A DNA stretch of 33,656 nt, taken from NCBI GenBank assembly GCA_017508195.1, contig JAFVZL010000043.1, positions 1 to 33,656 on the forward strand, read 5' to 3'. The position numbers and the translations under genes were made by a program. Below the pieces are notes generated by a model. It was given only the letters and a program-made list of their open reading frames with translations. It was not told the origin of the DNA and did no database searches. Shown in pieces: positions 1-5,538 of the stretch; the stretch's first letter is position 1; the number at the start of each line of letters is the position of its first letter. The stretch is from Clostridia bacterium. Lineage in GTDB: Bacteria > Bacillota > Clostridia > Oscillospirales > CAG-272.

Positions 1-62
1 CAATGGTAGAATTCCAGCCTTCCAAGCTGGTCGCGTGGGTTCGATTCCCATCACTCGCTCCA
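1..62 (+). tRNA. tRNA-Gly (UCC), 5'-truncated by window edge
   Basis: The window opens inside the D-loop (AATGGTAGA). The anticodon stem CCAGC/GCTGG encloses the loop CTTCCAA, giving anticodon TCC. The T arm is GTGGG-TTCGATT-CCCAT, followed by the 3' acceptor strand CACTCGC, discriminator T and an encoded CCA at 60-62. The 5' acceptor strand and part of the D arm lie outside the window. Three bases separate it from the next tRNA, so the two are probably co-transcribed. Confidence 0.93.
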
Positions 63-65
63 AAT

Positions 66-141
66 GCGCCCTTAGCTCAGTGGATAGAGTGCCCGGCTAC
101 GAACCGGTAGGTCGAAGGTTCGAATCCTCCAGGGCGCGCCA
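66..141 (+). tRNA. tRNA-Arg (ACG)
   Basis: A complete cloverleaf is visible: acceptor GCGCCCT pairs with AGGGCGC, the anticodon stem CCCGG/CCGGT closes the loop CTACGAA (anticodon ACG), and the T arm is GAAGG-TTCGAAT-CCTCC. CCA is encoded at 139-141. This isoacceptor normally has A34 deaminated to inosine by TadA and reads CGU/CGC/CGA. An intrinsic terminator follows four bases after CCA. The last 22 nt (120-141) together with that terminator are repeated twice more downstream. Confidence 0.96.
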
Positions 142-267
142 TTTAAACGTCCGAACTTGATCGGGCGTTTTTTGTGTCATGGGGGATTCGAAGGGGAAGC
201 GGTACAGAACGATAGTCCAGTGGACTATCGTGACCGCGGAAGACCGAGCGCGTAGTTCGCGCGAGAA
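120..267 (+). repeat. tRNA-tail tandem repeat, unit 1 (148 bp)
   Basis: The unit starts at the second base of the tRNA-Arg T-loop. In order it holds the 3' 22 nt of the tRNA with CCA, the terminator hairpin (145-173), an inverted imperfect copy of the T-arm (GGGGGATTCGA at 181-191, pairing with 120-130), a 23-bp near-perfect palindrome (209-231) nested in a GCGGT/ACCGC stem (199-203 with 233-237), and a small GCGCG/CGCGC hairpin (248-262). Positions 120-255 match 268-403 with only two differences, both in the terminator loop (T to C at 156, A to C at 160). No coding capacity is credible. The repetition is directly visible, but its origin is unknown. Confidence 0.9.
145..173 (+). terminator. 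Intrinsic terminator of the tRNA-Gly/tRNA-Arg unit
   Basis: A 10-bp stem AAACGTCCGA/TCGGGCGTTT (one G-U pair) with loop ACTTGA, followed by a T-run. It lies directly after the encoded CCA of tRNA-Arg. Confidence 0.92.
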
Positions 268-292
268 TCGAATCCTCCAGGGCGCGCCATTT

Positions 293-321
293 AAACGTCC
301 GAACCTGCTCGGGCGTTTTTT
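293..321 (+). terminator. Duplicated terminator in repeat unit 2
   Basis: The same 10-bp stem as the tRNA-Arg terminator with loop ACCTGC, followed by the same T-run. It would catch read-through from the first terminator. Confidence 0.85.
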
Positions 322-403
322 GTGTCATGGGGGATTCGAAGGGGAAGCGGTACAGAACGATAGTCCAGTGGACTATCGTGACCGCGGAAGACCGAGCGCG
401 TAG

Positions 404-480
404 CGTTAACGGCACGAGGGTCTAAGAAAACAACACAGTGCGTTGTTTCCCCCCGAGTGTGACCGAGCCGCAGCGAGAAG
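404..480 (+). repeat. 77-bp insert specific to unit 2
   Basis: This stretch is absent from unit 1. It has its own inverted repeat (AACAAC/GTTGTT around ACAGTGC). It ends with GACCGAGCCGCAGCGAGAAG, an imperfect echo of the GACCGAGCGCGTAG that precedes it (390-403). That suggests it arose by duplication and divergence inside the spacer, or was inserted between two similar GACCGAGC sequences. No ORF or known element is recognised. Confidence 0.6.
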
Positions 481-492
481 TTCGCGCGAGAA

Positions 493-548
493 TCGAATCC
501 TCCAGGGCGCGCCATTTAAACGTCCGAACTTGATCGGGCGTTTTTTGT
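493..548 (+). repeat. tRNA-tail tandem repeat, unit 3 (partial, 56 bp)
   Basis: A third copy of the tRNA-Arg 3' end (493-514) and terminator (518-546). It is identical to the first copy, including the ACTTGA loop, and diverges at 549, just after the T-run. It has no downstream palindrome. The yqeG promoter begins 22 bases later. The array therefore ends in a tRNA-tail copy on both sides, as a set of direct repeats bounding two spacers would. Confidence 0.88.
518..546 (+). terminator. Duplicated terminator in repeat unit 3
   Basis: Identical to the first copy of the stem, loop ACTTGA and T-run. It isolates the tRNA unit from the yqeG promoter 25 bases downstream. Confidence 0.85.
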
Positions 549-570
549 TTTGTCTCGAAAAACGAGCATA

Positions 571-599
571 TTGACAAGATGACATATATTTGTTAAAAT
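571..599 (+). promoter_or_regulatory. Sigma-A type promoter of the yqeG operon
   Basis: TTGACA (571-576), 17-nt spacer, TAAAAT (594-599), with an extended -10 TGT at 591-593. The yqeG start codon is about 25 nt beyond the predicted transcription start. Confidence 0.85.
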
Positions 600-629
600 A
601 TATGCAGTAATTGATTATGTGAGGATATA

Positions 630-1139
630 ATGCTTAAACGATTTGTCCCCGACTATTATTTTCAAAAGTTTGATATGGCTGATGCTGAATTTCTCACATC
701 CATTGGAGTAAAAGGCGTCATTCTCGATGTAGACAATACCCTTGAGCCCTACGAGCATCCGCTCCCGGGTGAGCACGTTAAGGCTTGGCTTAATTCTTTA
801 GCCGATGTTGGAATTCGGTGCGCAATCGTATCCAACAATAACGCTGCTCGCATTGACCTATTTAATAAAGAGTTGGGCCTTCCGGCATATAGCAAAGCCG
901 GTAAACCGTTTAAGAAAAACGTACTTAAAGCCATGTCTGATCTCGGTACATCCAAAGAGGATACAATACTCATGGGCGATCAGATTTTCACTGATGTGTG
1001 GGCAGCCCACAATGCCGGCATCCGAGCTATTCTTGTACCGCCGATCAATGATAAAAGAGATTTTTTGACAAGATTCAAGCGATGGCTCGAGAAGCCCGTT
1101 CTCAAAGAATACCGAAGAAGAAACGAGGAAAAGAAATAA
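630..1139 (+). CDS. yqeG: YqeG family HAD-IIIA phosphatase
   Basis: 169-aa haloacid-dehalogenase-superfamily protein of the YqeG type, the usual length for this family. Motif I is DVDNT with the nucleophile and acid/base aspartates at D33 and D35; motif II is S68 in IVSNNN; the motif III lysine lies around K92 in GKPFKK; motif IV is GDQIFTD (D117, D122). The family is predicted to remove phosphate from a small or lipid-linked substrate, and the substrate here is unknown. A GAGG ribosome-binding site precedes the ATG and a strong promoter lies at 571-599. The stop codon overlaps the next start (TAATG), so the following gene is probably translationally coupled. The fold assignment is firm; the physiological role is not. 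Confidence 0.93.
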   Translation: MLKRFVPDYYFQKFDMADAEFLTSIGVKGVILDVDNTLEPYEHPLPGEHVKAWLNSLADVGIRCAIVSNNNAARIDLFNKELGLPAYSKAGKPFKKNVLKAMSDLGTSKEDTILMGDQIFTDVWAAHNAGIRAILVPPINDKRDFLTRFKRWLEKPVLKEYRRRNEEKK

Positions 1140-1984
1140 TGAGTGCATATTTTGGTCCCGGAGGCAACAGCGACGCTTTCAAGGCGTCAGGATTTTCATC
1201 TACGCTTGATGCACCGGCGTTCGTCAGTTCTATTGGACTTAACGCATATGAATACGAAGCAGGTAACGGTCTGTCTGCTAATCCAAAACTACTATTAGCT
1301 ATCGGAGAGGAAGCGAAGCGATATAATGTAAAGATGTCCTTCCATACACCCTACTTTATTTCACTGTCGGGTGTAATCCCTGAAAAGAGACTCAAAAGCA
1401 TTGAATATATCAGGCAAAGTCTTGATGCATCTAAGCTCCTTGGTTCAAATACTATCGTTGTACATACAGGCTCGGCAGCAAAGATAACAAGAGACGAGGC
1501 TATGCGTCTTGCCGCTGACACCTTGATTAAAACACTCGAGTCTGTCGATACTTACGGTATAAAGATAGGACTCGAGACCATGGGTAAGGTAAACCAGCTC
1601 GGTACCCTCGACGAAGTTCTTGAGCTCTGCAGAATTGACAGTACTTTTGTGCCTGTTATCGACTTTGGACACTTGAACGCACGCGATCTCGGTGGTGTTT
1701 TCAAAAACGAGGATGACTACCTCAGAATATTCGATAGGATCTCATCTGCGCTTGGTGCGCAAGTTGCCGAGAATCTTCACTGTCACTTCTCGAAGATAGA
1801 ATGGACTGGCTCGGGAGAAAAACGTCATCTGACTTTTGCCGATGATATATACGGTCCCGATTTTGAGCCGCTCATCAATGTTATTGCAAGGGAAGGACTT
1901 TCCCCGACGATAATCAGCGAGTCTGCAGGAACTCAGTCTGACGATGCTTTAACAATGAAAAAATATTACGAAAGCCTGATATAA
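1139..1984 (+). CDS. Endonuclease IV-like TIM-barrel protein (divergent Nfo family)
   Basis: 281-aa protein with the xylose-isomerase-like/endonuclease IV fold. The ATG at 1139 was chosen over an in-frame upstream ATG (1082) because it overlaps the yqeG stop and has GAGGAAAAG just upstream. Metal ligands of endonuclease IV can be placed: H69 (FHTPY), H109 (VVHTG), E146 (GLETMG), D175 and H178 (DFGHLN), H214 (HCHFSK), H230 and E261 (SESAG). The aspartate of the DRH motif is a lysine here (K228 in EKRH). The classical enzyme cuts DNA at abasic sites; this divergent branch may do so or act on another substrate. It ends 3 nt before the M24 peptidase gene. Confidence is high for the fold, moderate for DNA repair. 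Confidence 0.85.
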   Translation: MSAYFGPGGNSDAFKASGFSSTLDAPAFVSSIGLNAYEYEAGNGLSANPKLLLAIGEEAKRYNVKMSFHTPYFISLSGVIPEKRLKSIEYIRQSLDASKLLGSNTIVVHTGSAAKITRDEAMRLAADTLIKTLESVDTYGIKIGLETMGKVNQLGTLDEVLELCRIDSTFVPVIDFGHLNARDLGGVFKNEDDYLRIFDRISSALGAQVAENLHCHFSKIEWTGSGEKRHLTFADDIYGPDFEPLINVIAREGLSPTIISESAGTQSDDALTMKKYYESLI

Positions 1985-1987
1985 ATT

Positions 1988-3052
1988 ATGGATAAATTAA
2001 CTCAACTCAGAAGCAAGCTTGATACAATCGGTGCAAAGGCACTGATAATAACCGATGAAATAAATGTACGTTATCTCGTCGAATTTGAGGTTCAGGACGC
2101 ATCCATCCTTATAACACCCGATATGGCGTATCTTCTTACCGATTTCAGATATATCGAGGTAGCGACAAAAAGACTCCCGGATACATTCGAGGCTGTTACA
2201 CCAAAATCGCGCTTTGACTTCATCGAAGAAAAGATGAACGAAAAAGGAATTAACACTCTCGGCTTCGAGGGGGAAAAGATGACCTATGCGATGCATAAGT
2301 CGTTTAAGGAAAGGTTCCCGAATAGAGAGCTCATCGATATTGAAACTACGCTTGACGATATGCGTCTTATCAAAACCGAAGACGAAATAGCAAAAATACA
2401 GAAAGCGCAGGATATCGCTGACAATGCTTTTTCCGAGTTGCTTAAGGTCTTAACCCCGGACATGACTGAAATCGAGGTTGCGGCAGAACTCGAATATCTT
2501 ATGCGTAAGCTAGGCTCGGAAGGACCGTCCTTCTCAACAATTGCAGTATCCGGCGATGCTTCCGCTCTTCCACACGGTGAGCCTCGTAACGTCAAGTTGA
2601 GAAAGGGTTTCCTGACACTTGATTTCGGAGCTAAGTACGAGGGATACTGCTCGGATATGACAAGAACTGTTGTTATAGGTCATGCCGATGAGGATATGAA
2701 GAAGCTCTACGACACAGTTCTAAGAGCTCAGCTCTCAGCTATCGAATACCTCAAAGACGGAAGAGATGCAGGCGAAGCGGATGCGGTCGCCAGACGCATA
2801 ATCGATGAGGAATATAAAGGTGCATTTGGGCACTCGCTCGGACACGGCGTCGGTCTGCTCGTCCACGAAAGCCCCGCACTCACTCCAAGAGCAATGGGAA
2901 AAGTTTTAGTTCCCGGTAACGTAGTGACTGTTGAGCCCGGTATTTACATCTATGGAAAATACGGTTGCAGGATAGAGGATATGGTAGCAATTCGCGAAGT
3001 CGGTATCCATAATTTTACTCATTCTACCAAGGAACTTATCGAAATTCTTTAA
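1988..3052 (+). CDS. M24 family Xaa-Pro aminopeptidase
   Basis: 354-aa cytoplasmic metallopeptidase. It has an N-terminal creatinase-type domain (about 1-125) and a pita-bread catalytic domain (about 135-350). All five dinuclear metal ligands are visible: D212 (LDFGA), D223 (CSDMTRT), H286 (SLGHGVG), E316 (TVEPGIY) and E330 (RIEDM). It is expected to release N-terminal residues preceding proline, which helps recycle proline-containing peptides. The gene follows the previous one after 3 nt with no clear Shine-Dalgarno of its own, consistent with coupling in the yqeG operon. The arrangement with efp immediately downstream is common in Firmicutes. Whether it is the YqhT-like or PepQ-like member cannot be decided by eye. 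Confidence 0.93.
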   Translation: MDKLTQLRSKLDTIGAKALIITDEINVRYLVEFEVQDASILITPDMAYLLTDFRYIEVATKRLPDTFEAVTPKSRFDFIEEKMNEKGINTLGFEGEKMTYAMHKSFKERFPNRELIDIETTLDDMRLIKTEDEIAKIQKAQDIADNAFSELLKVLTPDMTEIEVAAELEYLMRKLGSEGPSFSTIAVSGDASALPHGEPRNVKLRKGFLTLDFGAKYEGYCSDMTRTVVIGHADEDMKKLYDTVLRAQLSAIEYLKDGRDAGEADAVARRIIDEEYKGAFGHSLGHGVGLLVHESPALTPRAMGKVLVPGNVVTVEPGIYIYGKYGCRIEDMVAIREVGIHNFTHSTKELIEIL

Positions 3053-3100
3053 TTTTCAGATAAAAATCACGCATTTTCGAAAAAATATTTATTTTACCTA

Positions 3101-3129
3101 TTGCAATATGCGCTAAAATTTGGTACAAT
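3101..3129 (+). promoter_or_regulatory. Sigma-A type promoter of efp
   Basis: TTGCAA (3101-3106), 17-nt spacer, TACAAT (3124-3129), preceded by TGG as an extended -10. The 5' leader is about 80 nt. No known riboswitch was recognised in it. Confidence 0.82.
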
Positions 3130-3217
3130 ATTTTTGTTAAAGTGGGTGTAAAGCAGTTGCGCCCAACACGGTAGATGACTTTTTTACCGAAATTATACGA
3201 GAAAAGGATGATATGCA

Positions 3218-3781
3218 ATGATTACAGCAGGCGATTTTAAGAACGGTCTTACTTTCGAGATGGACGGTAAGGTATATCAGGTAATTGAGTTCCAGCACGT
3301 TAAGCCCGGTAAGGGTGCAGCGTTCGTAAGAACCAAGTACAGAGATGTTGTTACCGGTGCTACCCGTGAGGCATCGTTCAACCCCACCGCAAAGTTCGAG
3401 AACGCTATTATCGAGCGTAGAGATCTCGAGTATCTTTACACCGACGGTGATCTTTATTACTTTATGGATCCCGAATCCTATGAGCAGATTCCTCTTAACG
3501 CTGACAAGCTTGGAGATAACTTCAGATTCGTTAAGGAGAACACCACTTGCCGTATCTGCTCCTGGAAGGGTAACGTATTCTCCGTTGAGCCTCCTACATT
3601 CGTAGAGCTTGAGGTTACCGACACCGAGCCCGGTGTACGCGGTGATACAGCTACCAACGTTACCAAGGAAGCAACCCTTGAGACCGGTGCAGTTGTTAAG
3701 GTTCCGATCTTCATCAACACCGGAGATAAGCTTAAGATTGATACCAGAACCGGCGATTACATCGAAAGAGTTCAGGGTTAA
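3218..3781 (+). CDS. efp: Elongation factor P
   Basis: 187-aa three-domain translation factor that relieves ribosome stalling at polyproline stretches. The N-terminal KOW-like domain carries the loop [10 protein letters not shown]. The tip lysine is K32, the position modified in Bacillus subtilis EF-P, so a Firmicutes-type modification rather than EpmA beta-lysylation is likely. The C-terminal OB domain ends with the signature GDYIERV. AAAGGATG precedes the ATG at good spacing. The gene has its own promoter, and a hairpin terminator follows directly. Codon use is strongly biased (AAG, GAG, GTT), as expected of a highly expressed gene. Confidence 0.98.
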   Translation: MITAGDFKNGLTFEMDGKVYQVIEFQHVKPGKGAAFVRTKYRDVVTGATREASFNPTAKFENAIIERRDLEYLYTDGDLYYFMDPESYEQIPLNADKLGDNFRFVKENTTCRICSWKGNVFSVEPPTFVELEVTDTEPGVRGDTATNVTKEATLETGAVVKVPIFINTGDKLKIDTRTGDYIERVQG

Positions 3782-3787
3782 TTCTAT

Positions 3788-3817
3788 ACACCCTCCCATT
3801 TTTGCGGAGGGTGTTTG
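3788..3817 (+). terminator. Terminator after efp
   Basis: A 9-bp perfect stem ACACCCTCC/GGAGGGTGT with a 9-nt loop. The T-tail is short and broken (TTTGATTATTT), so termination may be partial and let some transcription reach the next gene. Confidence 0.7.
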
Positions 3818-3842
3818 ATTATTTATTTAAAGGAGTAGTATT

Positions 3843-4298
3843 ATGAGAGTTACTGAAAGTGCAGCTTACCTTAAAGGACTTGCCGAGGGTATGGATCTCG
3901 GCGAAAATACAAAAGAATCTAAGATCATTTCCAAGATGCTCGATGTTATCGAGGAGATGGCAGCGAGAATTGATGCTCTGGAGGAAGAAAACAACGAGCT
4001 TTACGCTTGTGTAGAGGAGATAAGCTCCGATCTCGCCGGTCTCGAGGATGATTTCTACGGACTCGATGGCGAAGCAGAGTATGATGAACTGGATGACCTT
4101 CTTGATGATGAGGAAATCGATGCAGACGAATACTATGAGCTCGAGTGTCCCTCTTGCGGTGAGGTAATTTGCTTCGCAGGAGATATTGATCTTGACAGCC
4201 TCACCTGTCCTGCTTGCGGAGAGCTTGTTGGAGATATTGAGCTTTGCGACGGTGAGTGCGAGGGTTGTGCCGAGAAGGACAGCTGCGATCAAAAGTAA
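3843..4298 (+). CDS. CD1247-type zinc-ribbon protein
   Basis: 151-aa acidic protein matching what I recall of the 'CD1247 N-terminal domain' family of Clostridia. Residues 1-60 form the conserved helical part (AAYLKGLAEGMDL, then an E/D/L-rich coiled-coil-like segment). A very acidic stretch (about 60-98) follows. A zinc ribbon with two CxxC pairs (CPSCGE and CPACGE) comes next, then a cysteine-rich tail. The function is unknown; the ribbon suggests nucleic-acid or protein binding. AAAGGAGTAGT precedes the ATG. Its place directly after efp is a recurrent clostridial arrangement, and it probably relies on efp read-through. Confidence 0.85.
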   Translation: MRVTESAAYLKGLAEGMDLGENTKESKIISKMLDVIEEMAARIDALEEENNELYACVEEISSDLAGLEDDFYGLDGEAEYDELDDLLDDEEIDADEYYELECPSCGEVICFAGDIDLDSLTCPACGELVGDIELCDGECEGCAEKDSCDQK

Positions 4299-4343
4299 TG
4301 TTGTTTAATTACCAAATTATATCATGAAATTTATAAAAAACTA

Positions 4344-4372
4344 TTGACAAGCTATCCTTAAAATGATATAAT
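4344..4372 (+). promoter_or_regulatory. Strong promoter of the rplU-prp-rpmA operon
   Basis: Perfect consensus: TTGACA (4344-4349), 17-nt spacer, TATAAT (4367-4372), with TGA as an extended -10 at 4364-4366. It fits ribosomal protein expression. Confidence 0.92.
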
Positions 4373-4379
4373 TAAACGA

Positions 4380-4452
4380 CGCTTATTGATAGGCTCTGAA
4401 AGAATGCATATATGCATCGCCTATGATAGCGATTTTACACGAAAGTGAGGTG
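4380..4452 (+). ncRNA. Structured 5' leader, L21-leader type
   Basis: The leader between promoter and rplU folds into nested stems: CGCT (4380-4383) with AGCG (4428-4431), ATAGGC (4389-4394) with GCCTAT (4419-4424), and the palindrome ATGCATATATGCAT (4404-4417) at the tip. Low-GC Gram-positives carry an L21 autoregulatory leader in this position. I assign it by position and structure rather than by a model match. It probably binds L21 or another product of the operon to control translation. Confidence 0.6.
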
Positions 4453-4459
4453 CTTTTAC

Positions 4460-4768
4460 ATGTTCGCAATTTTCGTAACAGGTGGAAAGCAGTACAAGGT
4501 TTCCGAGGGAGATGTTATCTTCGTTGAGAAGCTTGGCGTGAATGAAGGCGAGAAGGTTACCTTTGACCAGGTTCTTTGCGTAGCAGGCGATTCGCTTACT
4601 GTTGGTACTCCCTATGTAGCAGGCGCAACTGTTGTTGCAACTGTTGTCAAGAATGGCAAGTCTAAGAAGATCGATGTCATTAAGTATAAGGCAAAGAAGA
4701 ACGAAAAGAAGAAGATCGGTCATCGTCAGGATTACACCAAGATCCAGATCGAGAAGATCGAGGGTTAA
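4460..4768 (+). CDS. rplU: 50S ribosomal protein L21
   Basis: 102-aa L21, which binds 23S rRNA and contacts L20. The start [14 protein letters not shown] was chosen over an in-frame ATG 15 nt upstream because GTGAGGTG (4444-4451) lies 8 nt before it and family members begin this way. The C-terminal part holds the conserved [13 protein letters not shown]. First gene of rplU-prp-rpmA, with a strong promoter and structured leader. Confidence 0.97.
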   Translation: MFAIFVTGGKQYKVSEGDVIFVEKLGVNEGEKVTFDQVLCVAGDSLTVGTPYVAGATVVATVVKNGKSKKIDVIKYKAKKNEKKKIGHRQDYTKIQIEKIEG

Positions 4769-4776
4769 TTCGCAAA

Positions 4777-5133
4777 ATGACAACGGTTGTTTTTTACAAG
4801 ACTGACGGTTGCTTTTACGGATTCGAGGAGCAGGGCCATACAGGCTATGCTGAGTCGGGTGACGATATACTTTGCTCAGCGCTATCAGCTATGACGATGC
4901 TCATTATCAACGCAATTGAGGTTTCTTACGATGCTGTCGCTGATTATACGATAGATGAGGAAACCACAAACATTCGTTTAATAGCAAAATCCGCACTCCC
5001 GAAGTATGAGAGTGATGAAAAAAAGAGATTTGCTATTTCCGGTCTTATACAGGCTTATTTCTATCAGCTCATGGATCTTGTTGAGGATTATTATGAATTC
5101 CTCGACGTTAAGGAAATTGAAAGAGAAATATGA
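4777..5133 (+). CDS. prp: Ribosomal-processing cysteine protease Prp
   Basis: 118-aa Prp (YsxB family). The catalytic pair is visible: H21 in GHTGYAESGDD and C33 in DILCSALS, close to the positions described for the Staphylococcus aureus enzyme. Prp removes the N-terminal extension of ribosomal protein L27 before it enters the 50S subunit. The target is encoded next door and carries the matching site. It begins 8 nt after the rplU stop, so it is co-transcribed. Confidence 0.95.
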   Translation: MTTVVFYKTDGCFYGFEEQGHTGYAESGDDILCSALSAMTMLIINAIEVSYDAVADYTIDEETTNIRLIAKSALPKYESDEKKRFAISGLIQAYFYQLMDLVEDYYEFLDVKEIEREI

Positions 5134-5175
5134 CCTACATCAGACTGCCACAGAAAAAATATGGAGGTAACAGAA

Positions 5176-5454
5176 ATGATTAAGCTTAGTTTACAATTCT
5201 TCGCTCATAAGAAGGGCGTTGGTTCTACTAAAAACGGTCGTGACTCCGAGTCCAAGCGTCTCGGCGTTAAGAAGGCTGACGGCCAGGCTGTTCTCGCAGG
5301 TAACATTCTTGTAAGACAGCGCGGCACTAAGATTCATCCCGGTAACAACGTTGGTATCGGTACAGATGATACTCTTTTTGCACTTATTGACGGAACCGTT
5401 AGATTCGAGCCCATTTCCGGCGGTAGAAAACAGGTTAGCGTTTACGCTGACTAA
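5176..5454 (+). CDS. rpmA: 50S ribosomal protein L27 with Prp-cleavable N-terminus
   Basis: 92-aa L27 whose N-terminal tail reaches the peptidyl-transferase centre. GGAGG at 5163-5167 places the start at 5176, not at the ATG 15 nt upstream. The protein begins [14 protein letters not shown]. The LxLQFF segment is the known Firmicutes extension, cut after the second Phe (F9) by Prp to expose Ala10. The rest ([21 protein letters not shown]) is typical. Last gene of the operon; a terminator follows 24 nt later. No obgE follows, unlike in many Firmicutes. Confidence 0.97.
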   Translation: MIKLSLQFFAHKKGVGSTKNGRDSESKRLGVKKADGQAVLAGNILVRQRGTKIHPGNNVGIGTDDTLFALIDGTVRFEPISGGRKQVSVYAD

Positions 5455-5478
5455 TATAATAGGCTTTTAGCCGATTGC

Positions 5479-5513
5479 AAAAAAGAGTAGTACACGCTGC
5501 TCTTTTTTGTTTT
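5479..5513 (+). terminator. Terminator of the rplU-prp-rpmA operon
   Basis: A 12-bp stem AAAAAAGAGTAG/CTGCTCTTTTTT (one G-U pair) with loop TACACG, then GTTTT. A strong intrinsic terminator. Confidence 0.93.
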
Positions 5514-5538
5514 AACAATCACAATCAGGAGGAGAATT

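Larger units (their letters stand above)
268..492 (+). repeat. tRNA-tail tandem repeat, unit 2 (225 bp, with 77-bp insertion)
   Basis: This is the same unit as the first: tRNA-Arg 3' end copy at 268-289, terminator 293-321, inverted T-arm 329-339, palindrome 357-379, and the final 12 bases at 481-492. It is longer by an extra 77 bp (404-480) placed between GCGCGTAG and TTCGCGCGAG, where unit 1 joins directly. The tRNA fragment here lacks the T-stem 5' strand and everything before it, so it cannot be a functional tRNA. Near identity with unit 1 suggests a recent duplication or ongoing homogenisation. Confidence 0.88.

Noticed and set aside
268-289. Additional tRNA-Arg genes
   Set aside because: Only the T-loop and 3' acceptor strand are present; no D arm, anticodon arm or 5' acceptor strand exists at 268 or 493.
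143-515. Overlapping ORFs of 74-90 codons on both strands in the tRNA-tail repeat array
   Set aside because: They are created by the repeat itself, run through terminators and palindromes, share repeated peptide segments, and have no ribosome-binding site.
120-548. CRISPR array
   Set aside because: There are only three copies with spacers of very different nature, the spacers are themselves repeated, and the repeat is a tRNA end plus terminator.
1082-1138. Longer N-terminus for the endonuclease IV-like protein
   Set aside because: The extension overlaps yqeG, is highly basic and unlike the family, and the ATG at 1139 has the better ribosome-binding site.
5455-5460. TATAAT after rpmA as a galE promoter
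   Set aside because: No -35-like hexamer lies 16-18 nt upstream, and the rpmA terminator lies between it and galE.
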